Source: a virus
Length of the DNA stretch: 33,717 nt
Strand: one strand, 5' to 3'
Virus record (IMG/VR): IMGVR_UViG_3300025141_000399
Span: 1-33,717 of that record
Numbering within the stretch: position 1 is the stretch's first letter; each line of letters starts with the position of its first letter. Shown in pieces: positions 17,794 to 25,161 of this stretch. A program made the translations under genes and the position numbers. The notes beneath the pieces were generated by a model. It saw only the letters and a program-made list of their open reading frames with translations, did no database searches and was not told where the DNA came from.

Positions 17794-19491
17794 TTAAAAT
17801 TTGTTTAGCATTCTGTAAACTATCCCAATATGCCAAAGCTCTCCTTCTCCAGCTGTACTACTTAAACCATTAAATTTTAGATATAACTTTCTAACTCTTA
17901 ATGAGCTATCTGGTATCAATGTCCATGTAACTGCCCCTCTTGTTGCTTCAGTAGTATAAGATGATGTCATAGTATGTAGCTCATCGGCAGATCGGTCTTC
18001 TTTACGAACCTCTACTGTCATTGTAGTAATGTCTTTTCCATATATTAATATTTTATAAACTTTTTTGTATCTAGTAGGATCGCCAGCATGCCAAGCTCCA
18101 AGTGATATATAAGGATACCTATCATACCATGTAGATCCATCATCATCTGATGTTTGCTGACTCTTAAATACAGTATCAGTCTTAAAACTATAATAGTGAA
18201 AATCAATATGAGTATGTGGATTAGTACCCTCTATATAAACATAGTCATGAACCCATCTAAACCAATCTAGCCCTGATTGGTATTGTATAGGCCATCTTCC
18301 TACTTCTGGAAAACCGAAGTGCGTATAGTAAAGCGTAGATATAGAGTCGCTATGATGACGGTTCTTTGTAAGATTTACTATTTGATTACCATCAAAAAAT
18401 AAAAAATCTGCATTCTCTAAAGATGTACTTGGTGGCCTAAAAACCACTCCTTCTTTAATTTTAAGAGAGTGTATTGTATCAGTTATGCCATTTCCTTTTA
18501 AAGTTTTAACTATAGTATCATTAGTGACATCAAATAGAATTAATGATTCTGAAGTAAAATAACATAATAAATTACCTATCCCATACATAGCCTTACATGG
18601 AGTAGATGCCCCATATGCAGTCATATCTATCCAGTTATCAGTAGGGAATATATCTGGCTGTCCAGGTACAGATCGGTATATATATCCACTTTTAGCTACA
18701 TAGGTAACCATACCTAATTTAACTTTAGCTTCTACATCTGAAAATATTCCACCACTCGCTGAAACATCTAATATTCCTACATCACTTGGATAACCAACAT
18801 TCATCTCAAATGAAGCAGAAGTAGGAGGTTCTTCAATATCAATTATAGCTACATCAGATGGTGTAGATATATCTCCTATAGATCTTAACCTATAATCATA
18901 TGTTCCTCCAGTTATATATAGTATATCACATAAATGTAATAATCCAACAGCTGTTGTATGTGAAGTGCTTTCTTTTTGGTAATATAGTCTTCCAACTGTA
19001 TTTCCAGTTACTAACCATGAAGGATCAATTGTCCACGCAACAGAAGCACTATTTATAGTAAACCTACCCTTATATGTATCTGTATCAGCCCATGTTTCAG
19101 AATGTATATGCTGTGGAGGCCCTTCCTCTAATATACCATTTCCTAAATCTTTTATATTAGTTACATAAAATTCATAGACTCCAGCTTCCCATTGTATACC
19201 TTCAGTATCACTTCCAGTATTACCTACACTTGAAATATCTAAAGCTGTACTTGTTCCTAAAACTGTATCAAGATCATCATAATCTCCAGATATATTTCCA
19301 CTTACATTACTCTCGCCATCGTCAAATGTAAGTGTATTATCTACTGGGTCAAAAGCAGTAATCTTCCCAAGAAGATCAAAATTAACATTATGTGCTAATG
19401 CTACACTCCGTAATTGGAAAAGATCAGTATCATCAGCATTATAATTCATGCCTTTGGAGAAATCAGTAATATTTGATGACTGTTTAGGCAT
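17794..19491 (-). CDS. Tail hub / stabilisation-type beta-propeller-like virion protein
   Basis: This encodes 565 residues, dominated by beta-strand patterns with few charged helices. The N-terminus NITDFSKGMNYNADDTDLFQ followed by an LRSVALAHNVNFDLLGKI stretch is characteristic of a group of podoviral tail proteins in which a DFxxGxN opening precedes repeated beta blades, related in idea to tail-hub or stabilisation proteins. Recurrent Gly/Asp and aromatic positions (GYIYRSVPGQPDIFPTDNW) fit blade repeats. The likely role is a component of the tail hub that closes the portal channel or carries fibres. The ATG lacks a good ribosome binding site but is overlapped by a possible 25-codon ORF. 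Function is inferred from the opening motif and context. Confidence 0.68.
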   Translation of the reverse strand: MPKQSSNITDFSKGMNYNADDTDLFQLRSVALAHNVNFDLLGKITAFDPVDNTLTFDDGESNVSGNISGDYDDLDTVLGTSTALDISSVGNTGSDTEGIQWEAGVYEFYVTNIKDLGNGILEEGPPQHIHSETWADTDTYKGRFTINSASVAWTIDPSWLVTGNTVGRLYYQKESTSHTTAVGLLHLCDILYITGGTYDYRLRSIGDISTPSDVAIIDIEEPPTSASFEMNVGYPSDVGILDVSASGGIFSDVEAKVKLGMVTYVAKSGYIYRSVPGQPDIFPTDNWIDMTAYGASTPCKAMYGIGNLLCYFTSESLILFDVTNDTIVKTLKGNGITDTIHSLKIKEGVVFRPPSTSLENADFLFFDGNQIVNLTKNRHHSDSISTLYYTHFGFPEVGRWPIQYQSGLDWFRWVHDYVYIEGTNPHTHIDFHYYSFKTDTVFKSQQTSDDDGSTWYDRYPYISLGAWHAGDPTRYKKVYKILIYGKDITTMTVEVRKEDRSADELHTMTSSYTTEATRGAVTWTLIPDSSLRVRKLYLKFNGLSSTAGEGELWHIGIVYRMLNKF

Positions 19492-19561
19492 ATGTATAGA
19501 CTACTCTTACATTAGGTATAGATGTAGTAGATATCCACTTATACTTGATATATATCTTCAT
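19484..19561 (-). CDS. Possible 25-residue small protein in the gap before the tail-hub gene
   Basis: A frame of 25 codons begins with an ATG sharing one base with the preceding stop (TAATG, the junction used repeatedly in this operon) and ends at a TAA inside the third codon of the tail-hub gene, an eight-base overlap. The peptide starts MKIYIKYKWISTT and ends VVYTYA, a beta-strand-like, basic sequence. It exactly fills an otherwise empty 69-base gap and would couple translation to a gene that lacks a clear ribosome binding site. A 25-codon open frame could still arise by chance in this AT-rich DNA. Confidence 0.4.
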   Translation of the reverse strand: MKIYIKYKWISTTSIPNVRVVYTYA

Positions 19562-19980
19562 TACTTATAAGCAAAGAAAAATTGCATTGTACCACTTGTT
19601 CCTAAAGTAGCACCATTAGTATTCCATACAAACCTAACATATGGAGCATACACATCTGATAAATCTAATATATGCAAATAAGGTCCACCAGCTGCAGTCA
19701 TTGCAGGTGCCCCATCACTTGATATCTGAACATCTGCTGTCCAGTCTGTACCATTATGTGATAATTGATAATCAAAATGTGCAGCATTGTCTGTAAAGTT
19801 AACTTTTATATCAATACCACATACTATTTTTTTATTTTCGATGCTATTTACACTTGTATCTATTGCAGGTGAAGCAAAACTATCTGTAGCTCCTGCTAAA
19901 ACTGAAGTTGTTGGCGTAGTCCTTACTGTATACCCAGCAGTTGTGCTACTAGCGAAAGCTGCTGCTGCTGTTACTGCCAT
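19561..19980 (-). CDS. Small beta-sandwich virion protein (139 aa)
   Basis: The start at 19980 is preceded by AAGGAGG with ideal spacing, indicating high expression. The protein opens with an Ala/Thr-rich stretch, then shows alternating strand patterns (KIVCGIDIKVNF, FDYQLSHNGTDWTADVQIS, YAPYVRFVWNTNG, MQFFFAYK) typical of a jelly-roll or Ig-like sandwich. It is rich in Ala, Thr and Ser and poor in Lys. It lies between a membrane protein and the tail-hub gene. A minor virion, tail-associated or carbohydrate-binding role is plausible; no specific family recognised. Confidence 0.68.
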   Translation of the reverse strand: MAVTAAAAFASSTTAGYTVRTTPTTSVLAGATDSFASPAIDTSVNSIENKKIVCGIDIKVNFTDNAAHFDYQLSHNGTDWTADVQISSDGAPAMTAAGGPYLHILDLSDVYAPYVRFVWNTNGATLGTSGTMQFFFAYK

Positions 19981-19991
19981 TTTTTACCTCC

Positions 19992-20258
19992 TTAGAATAT
20001 TTTCCATTTTAAATTAATTACACTTTTAAGTACGTCTAGTACTTCTTTCATGATCTTTTTCTTCTCTTTAGCACTCAGCTTGCCATCAGCATAAGCTTCT
20101 TCTAAAGTCCTAGCTACGTCACCTATTTCTTTCATCATTGCCTTATATCTGCTAGCCATCAGAGTAGCTATACCAGCCAGTATAAGACCTATCAAATAGA
20201 ATAGATTAGTCCAGCTAAAGTAGTCTGAAAAGAAACCTGCCATTATTAGTTGGTCCAT
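19992..20258 (-). CDS. Single-span membrane protein next to the lysis cassette
   Basis: This encodes 88 residues: one clear membrane segment at about 17-36 (TNLFYLIGLILAGIATLMAS) followed by a charged helical domain containing EEAYADGKLSAKEKKKIMKE. The ATG at 20258 is chosen because AAGGAG lies eight bases upstream; an alternative ATG at 20243 falls just after the stop of the preceding gene. It overlaps the phosphatase gene by 13 bases. Proximity to the lysozyme-like gene suggests a holin-like or lysis-accessory role, or a virion membrane protein; the sequence does not decide. Confidence 0.65.
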   Translation of the reverse strand: MDQLIMAGFFSDYFSWTNLFYLIGLILAGIATLMASRYKAMMKEIGDVARTLEEAYADGKLSAKEKKKIMKEVLDVLKSVINLKWKIF

Positions 20259-21130
20259 GAGTTTATCTCCTTTTCGTTAAATTCCATTGTCACCCACCCA
20301 GTCCTTATCATAGGAAAGAATGAATATCTTGCATAATCTGCATAGTTCAAAAAGCTACCTCCTCTACAGTACCATCTCCTGTGGAGCTTTTCCTTATCAT
20401 CCATAATCCTAAGCGAATCAACAGGTTTAGCATATAACTGATGATTATGACCAAGGAAAAATACATCACCCTCAGAGAAAACAGCGGCCATCTTGTCCAA
20501 CTCCAAGTCGCCATTCTTTGCTCCACTCTTGCCATGCCCTGTAACCAAGTACCATTCAGTATCATTTATCTTAACTCTCGTATACCCAGGTAATCTAAAA
20601 TATGGAACACCAAGTCTGTCAGCAAGTAACTTGCTAACATCAAAACCGAGTAAATTAACAGACCTGATATAGTCGTGATTACCACCCCTAACAAACAACA
20701 GCTTATCAGCGATTTTTTCGACTCTTCTAGCAAATGATAGATGCTGATCATCAGGCTCCATCTCCTGGCCCCTTTGACTGATGTAATAGTTTGGTGGAAT
20801 AAGTTCAATATTGTCACCATTTAAAAACCATCTTGCATTTGGATCTGCATCAACTTCCTCAATAAATTCATTAAACTTTTCTTCATGATGCTCATTAGCT
20901 CCATGATGTATATCTGTTGCACCATGAATTCTCAACTCTGTATCCGAAGATACAGTTAGAATATAACCTGGCTCTATCTCCATTAAAGAATCTTCTGTAA
21001 CATTTGAATTTATTTGATAAGAAAAATGTCTTCTGCATGAATTACACCTGCATTGTTGAACTAATCCCTTTTGTCTTTGTACAGTACCATCTTTCTTTGT
21101 TGATTCTGAACCACATCTTGGGCATATCAT
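20246..21130 (-). CDS. Zinc-ribbon plus calcineurin-like metallophosphatase fusion
   Basis: This encodes 294 residues. Residues 1-40 form a zinc ribbon with C3/C6 and C29/C32 (CPRCGS then CNSCRRHF), the type found at the N-terminus of some transposition and DNA-binding proteins. From about 60 on is a complete metallophosphoesterase domain: D73 and H75 (GATDIHHG), D106 (LNGDNIE), N151/H152 (RGGNHDY), H199 (VTGHGKSG) and H228/H230 (LGHNHQLY), which together bind two metal ions and cleave phosphoesters. All expected residues are present, so the enzyme should be active; the substrate (nucleic acid, nucleotide or protein phosphate) is unknown. Its start overlaps the lysozyme-like gene by four bases, placing it in the lysis group. 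Confidence 0.85.
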   Translation of the reverse strand: MICPRCGSESTKKDGTVQRQKGLVQQCRCNSCRRHFSYQINSNVTEDSLMEIEPGYILTVSSDTELRIHGATDIHHGANEHHEEKFNEFIEEVDADPNARWFLNGDNIELIPPNYYISQRGQEMEPDDQHLSFARRVEKIADKLLFVRGGNHDYIRSVNLLGFDVSKLLADRLGVPYFRLPGYTRVKINDTEWYLVTGHGKSGAKNGDLELDKMAAVFSEGDVFFLGHNHQLYAKPVDSLRIMDDKEKLHRRWYCRGGSFLNYADYARYSFFPMIRTGWVTMEFNEKEINSWTN

Positions 21131-21588
21131 GTATTCTCCTCATTTGCTTCTAAAAAATGCTCTACAGTACCTTTACCTAACTCTGTATTGTAAACTCTCT
21201 TCCAATAATCAGCCTGATCTTCTTTATTATCCAACTTAGGGAGAGGAAATGGATCACGCTTATACTTTAACCTGCAAAATGCTACCTGTAAGGCGATATT
21301 AGACTTGACCCTATACTCACTATCATCTTCAGCATAACCTAGGTTTTTAAGTGATTCTAGGATGGATTTTCTATAAGCTACATAGTTATCCATTATATCT
21401 CTCATTGTAGCAGGTTCTAACTGAAAGAATCCTATAGCTGGACCGTCACCCATTTGAGATAGGTACCTGTATTTAGATTCAGCCATGCCAGTAGCATATA
21501 TCATTGCAGCAGCATCTTCACTATACATACCTAGCTGCTTTAATGTCCAGTCTATAATATCCTTAATATCTTCCTTAAAACTATCCAC
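21127..21588 (-). CDS. Lysozyme/transglycosylase-like endolysin candidate
   Basis: This encodes 153 residues without a signal peptide. Residues 26-60 read AAAMIYATGMAESKYRYLSQ then MGDGPAIGFFQLEP, matching the lysozyme-like fold: a helix ending in the catalytic Glu (E37) followed by S38, then a GxFQ-type strand and turn. Proteins of this kind cut the glycan strands of peptidoglycan. The length suits a compact single-domain endolysin. It follows two small membrane-protein genes with overlaps, forming a normal lysis cassette, and overlaps the phosphatase gene downstream as ATGA. A virion-associated lysin is possible, but the neighbours favour lysis. Confidence 0.78.
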   Translation of the reverse strand: MDSFKEDIKDIIDWTLKQLGMYSEDAAAMIYATGMAESKYRYLSQMGDGPAIGFFQLEPATMRDIMDNYVAYRKSILESLKNLGYAEDDSEYRVKSNIALQVAFCRLKYKRDPFPLPKLDNKEDQADYWKRVYNTELGKGTVEHFLEANEENT

Positions 21589-21727
21589 GACTCGCCTTCT
21601 TAATTTTATACAATAGATATATAATCTGCAGCATCCCTACTGTAATACCAAGTAACCAAGGCAGTACATCATAAAACAGTGCCCCCATACTTGCAAAACT
21701 CATACCTGTTACTTTTAAACTATCCAC
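21581..21727 (-). CDS. Small holin-like membrane protein (48 aa, GTG start)
   Basis: I start the gene at the GTG at 21727 rather than upstream ATGs, because GGAGGT (21732-21737) sits four bases before it and the start then overlaps the preceding stop by eight bases, as is usual here. The protein is MDSLKVTGMSFASMGALF followed by one hydrophobic segment (about residues 18-40, VLPWLLGITVGMLQIIYLLY) and a basic tail KIKKASRG, a common holin layout. It overlaps the lysozyme-like gene by eight bases. Holin function is inferred. Confidence 0.65.
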   Translation of the reverse strand: MDSLKVTGMSFASMGALFYDVLPWLLGITVGMLQIIYLLYKIKKASRG

Positions 21728-21977
21728 GAGTACCTCCATTGATTCTACCTTTAAGAAAATTAAGGTCATCTGTTATTTGATTCATTTCAATCACAGACCT
21801 TTCATGCCTTCTTTCTGCTTTTTCATCTGACTTATTCCAACGATTTATTAGTTGAATAGTAATGTCTTCAACTTCCTTTAGCTTGGACATTAAAGTTTTC
21901 TGTAGGAACATAATCTGACCAGCAAACAATACTACCATTACTCCTATTGTTCCATACTCTGCAAACACTTCTATCAT
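21720..21977 (-). CDS. Membrane-anchored coiled-coil protein, holin- or spanin-like
   Basis: This encodes 85 residues. An N-terminal membrane segment at about 9-29 (GTIGVMVVLFAGQIMFLQK) is followed by a long charged helix with coiled-coil character to about residue 75, a layout shared by small holin-type proteins and inner-membrane spanins. There is no lipobox. The start shares one base with the stop of the upstream gene (TAATG), and the end overlaps the holin-like gene. It belongs to the lysis cassette; exact role uncertain. Confidence 0.62.
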   Translation of the reverse strand: MIEVFAEYGTIGVMVVLFAGQIMFLQKTLMSKLKEVEDITIQLINRWNKSDEKAERRHERSVIEMNQITDDLNFLKGRINGGTRG

Positions 21978-22339
21978 TATTCACTCGCTGTAAACAGACT
22001 GCCATTTGCTAAAGTCTGTGCCTCTGTCTTAGTTAATATTGAATTATTAGGATAGGCTAATCCATTGCCTAATGCTATCATTGCTGTCAGTTCACCTTCT
22101 AACATACTAAATTCACCCTTTACAATAATGAGGTTACCATCCAGACTCACTCTGGGTGCTCCTAATTTGCCTCTGAAGGCACTTTCTCTCCAAGTAGGAC
22201 GATAAGCCGTAGTAGAAGTAATCTCTCCATCATCATCGTATTCGTACTCATTCCATCCTAACTTAGATTGCAGTACAGTTGGTATCTGTGACTCGTAAGT
22301 AACTTTCTTTAAACAAATATATAATTCGTAATGTGCCAT
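21977..22339 (-). CDS. Hypothetical protein between adhesin and lysis genes
   Basis: This encodes 120 residues, beta-rich, with an acidic loop YDDDGEITSTT and a central RVSLDGNLIIVKGEF strand pair. AGGAG just before the ATG at 22339 marks the start. No membrane segment and no Cys pair are seen. It follows the large LamG protein by eight bases and leads by TAATG into the lysis cassette. It could be a small virion protein or an adhesin chaperone; no family recognised. Confidence 0.6.
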   Translation of the reverse strand: MAHYELYICLKKVTYESQIPTVLQSKLGWNEYEYDDDGEITSTTAYRPTWRESAFRGKLGAPRVSLDGNLIIVKGEFSMLEGELTAMIALGNGLAYPNNSILTKTEAQTLANGSLFTASE

Positions 22340-22347
22340 TTTAACTC

Positions 22348-25161
22348 CTAATTTGGATGTTTTCCTTTACCATGTTTATAATTCTTTGTGATTTCTGGTA
22401 CTGATAATGCTCGGTTGTATACTCTAACTTCATCAATACTACCATTCCAAAAGTTTGAAGTATCTTGACTTCCAATCTCTATTACTCGTGAGGTATTTAC
22501 ATGGACAGAAGTAAAATCACTGCTTTCGTCTTCTGTTACTAACGATGCCCCATTCTTATAGATTGTCATTACTCCATTATTAAAAGTACAAACTACATGA
22601 TTCCACTGATTAGGAGTAATACTTCCACTTATTTCTTCAAATTCTGTTCCACCAGTTGACCCATCCTCACTACAAGCAAAGTAAATATTGTCCCCTAAAA
22701 TATATAATCTCCATATTCTTTCTCCAGAATCACCTTTATACTTAGCTACTATATGCTCTCTCCCACTTGTAGATGCAGAATCATTTTTAACCCAAGCCTC
22801 AACAGAAAAAGTATGGACAAAATCTAAAACAGATGATATTGGTAAAGGTATATACTCACTCCCACTAAGATTCAACCACCCATTATTCGTATGTGTAAGT
22901 GGAAAGCCTAATATGTCTTTGCCAGAGGTAGTGCCTTCTGGGAGGAGGATTGTTTCTGGAGAACCAGCAACTGTACCATCATTTGAATTAGTACTTCTAT
23001 CAGACCAACTTGATGCCCCATCATTTCTCCAATATCCAACTAAATCACTTGATGCTGAATGTGTAGTAGCATCTAAAGCAACTCCATCATTAAATAGTTC
23101 TTGAACTTCTGCAAGAGTAAATGCTTTATTATGCCATATTGATACTTCATTCATATTTCCTTTCAGCCTGTAACTTCCACCCCTACTACCAAGATACAAA
23201 GCACTTGCAGTATTACTAATTGTAGCTGCACTTGGCCCACTTTCTGTATCAACCAAAGCCCCATCTACATACCATTTAATAGTACTTGGACTTCCTCCTA
23301 CCCAAGTCCATACTACATGATGCCATCCATCTGCAGGTAATTCATAATCAGAGGAATAATGAGTATTATTTATACCCATCCCTAATACGTCTTCACTATT
23401 TACCCTAACCCAACATTCTAAATCATTATCTTTGTTAATACATCCATTTCTTACTGCTGAAGAATCTGAATATCCAGTTCTTATTATCCAAGCAGAAACA
23501 GTAATAGAAGACTGACCTCCAATAGCCACATCTCCGAGGTCAACATAATCATCCACATCATCAAACACCATAGGCTTACTCATACCCATCAAAGCAGTCT
23601 GTGGAATTAAAGGTTCTGCATCTGCAGTTGTCCAACCTGTGGCTACACCTACCTCTTTGAGAGAGAATGATGCTGTTGTTAAATTACAAGCACCATCAAC
23701 AGAATCATCTACATTTAGCATTATTCCACTTTCATCTCCTGATGGAGTAAATGTAACTGTATGACTTGATGAATTAGCATAAGTTGCTTCAGCAACAAAC
23801 GTTTCACTGTCATCATAACTTTTAATTTCAATTCCCATATTATTCCCTGCTGCAAGAACAAAAGTCAATGAATAGGTACGCCCTCCAATTAAAGATAGCC
23901 CATCTTGTTTTAAAGTTCCTGCACCACCATTAGTACCATCATCATAATATGTCCAACCTGTAAATGCACCTGTGCTATCCCAATTCGTATCATCGTTAGT
24001 TAGCAACTCATCCCCATAAAAAGTAGTAGTACCATGATTGCCCATTTGGACTTTCTTAATTACAAGATTATCTACTGTGCCGTCCCAATCCCCATCTCCA
24101 TAAAACAGAATATATCGGCTTGGACTTCCTGCATTAATTGTAAGATACTTTACAACACTTCCTGTGTCATCTATATAACCTGTAGCATCAGTTCCACCAA
24201 TAAATACATTCCAATATCCTCCAACACTTGTCTTGGTAATATCTGCTGTAATTTTAAATACATCTCCTGAATTGATTGCACCTAGAGCAGCTTCTTGTTT
24301 AATATCTGCCGTACCACCTGATGATGCATGAGTTGCTACTCCATCAACTAATGACCAACCTCCAGCATCAAAATCTGTCCAATTATCAGTGCTTGGGAAA
24401 TCACCATCTACAACTATATCACTCCCCAACTCTTTAGGAGAACCATCATATACTGTAGTCTGAGGTGAACGAGGATTACCTTCTGTACAAGGATACCAAG
24501 CCTTGAGATTGGATATGGTAGTACCAGATGTTACTGCACTATTGTGTGTGATTAATCTCTCTGGATGTGTATAAGCATATTGTACATCTGATAAAGACCA
24601 AGCCTTGTCCCAGACTTGAATGTTTGATACTCCACCATCTAAATGATAACCAGCAGATGTAGAATATGTTGCCCCTATAGAAAAATCATTATAACTAGTT
24701 GATAAACTATAATCGGTTGTATCTGTATTTACTAATAGACCATCCTTATAAAATTTTCTACTAGTATCTGATTCTTCCACAAAAACATAATAATGCCAGT
24801 TAGTATCTGTTGATAAAATGAAAGCATTACTATAATCATCACCACTATTTTCCATTACTATATTTATTCTATTTACACTACTAAGAGTAGATAACCATAT
24901 ACCAAATCTTGGTTGACTGTTTCCTTGATTCTGAGCACTAAAATAAGCAAAAGATGTGTCATGAGTAGTAACATCATTAAATTTTACCCAAGCCGATATT
25001 GAATATGGATTGCTACCCATTCCTGCAGGATTATCACTATCAATTAATATATAATCTGTAGCACCATCAAACTCTAATGCCCTGCCACTATACAGAGTAC
25101 CAAAATCTGGAGGAGAGCCGAGTTTGTAAGGATTAGTTCCTGCTGATATTGTAGTAGCCAT
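22348..25161 (-). CDS. Giant multi-LamG adhesin (937 aa)
   Basis: Three LamG/concanavalin-like jelly rolls are visible at about residues 28-205, 530-725 and 760-930, each with the signature opening (ALEFDGATDYILI, MVFDDVDDYVDLG, SGSEYIPLP), a central SISAWV-type strand, the WHH/WNHVV-type strand and a closing NEVSIWHN or DEVRVYNR strand. Between the first and second lie two carbohydrate-binding-like beta modules (about 245-372 and 385-510), with openings DIVVDGDFPSTDNWTDF and ELLTNDDTNWDSTGAFTGW. The protein should bind glycans on the host surface as a virion-attached adhesin. Its start shares one base with the stop of the second LamG gene upstream (TAATG). The ligand is unknown. Confidence 0.85.
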   Translation of the reverse strand: MATTISAGTNPYKLGSPPDFGTLYSGRALEFDGATDYILIDSDNPAGMGSNPYSISAWVKFNDVTTHDTSFAYFSAQNQGNSQPRFGIWLSTLSSVNRINIVMENSGDDYSNAFILSTDTNWHYYVFVEESDTSRKFYKDGLLVNTDTTDYSLSTSYNDFSIGATYSTSAGYHLDGGVSNIQVWDKAWSLSDVQYAYTHPERLITHNSAVTSGTTISNLKAWYPCTEGNPRSPQTTVYDGSPKELGSDIVVDGDFPSTDNWTDFDAGGWSLVDGVATHASSGGTADIKQEAALGAINSGDVFKITADITKTSVGGYWNVFIGGTDATGYIDDTGSVVKYLTINAGSPSRYILFYGDGDWDGTVDNLVIKKVQMGNHGTTTFYGDELLTNDDTNWDSTGAFTGWTYYDDGTNGGAGTLKQDGLSLIGGRTYSLTFVLAAGNNMGIEIKSYDDSETFVAEATYANSSSHTVTFTPSGDESGIMLNVDDSVDGACNLTTASFSLKEVGVATGWTTADAEPLIPQTALMGMSKPMVFDDVDDYVDLGDVAIGGQSSITVSAWIIRTGYSDSSAVRNGCINKDNDLECWVRVNSEDVLGMGINNTHYSSDYELPADGWHHVVWTWVGGSPSTIKWYVDGALVDTESGPSAATISNTASALYLGSRGGSYRLKGNMNEVSIWHNKAFTLAEVQELFNDGVALDATTHSASSDLVGYWRNDGASSWSDRSTNSNDGTVAGSPETILLPEGTTSGKDILGFPLTHTNNGWLNLSGSEYIPLPISSVLDFVHTFSVEAWVKNDSASTSGREHIVAKYKGDSGERIWRLYILGDNIYFACSEDGSTGGTEFEEISGSITPNQWNHVVCTFNNGVMTIYKNGASLVTEDESSDFTSVHVNTSRVIEIGSQDTSNFWNGSIDEVRVYNRALSVPEITKNYKHGKGKHPN

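Noticed and set aside
22688-23104. Rightward 138-codon open frame inside the LamG gene
   Set aside because: It is antisense to well-recognised LamG domains, with no start signal and no recognisable pattern.
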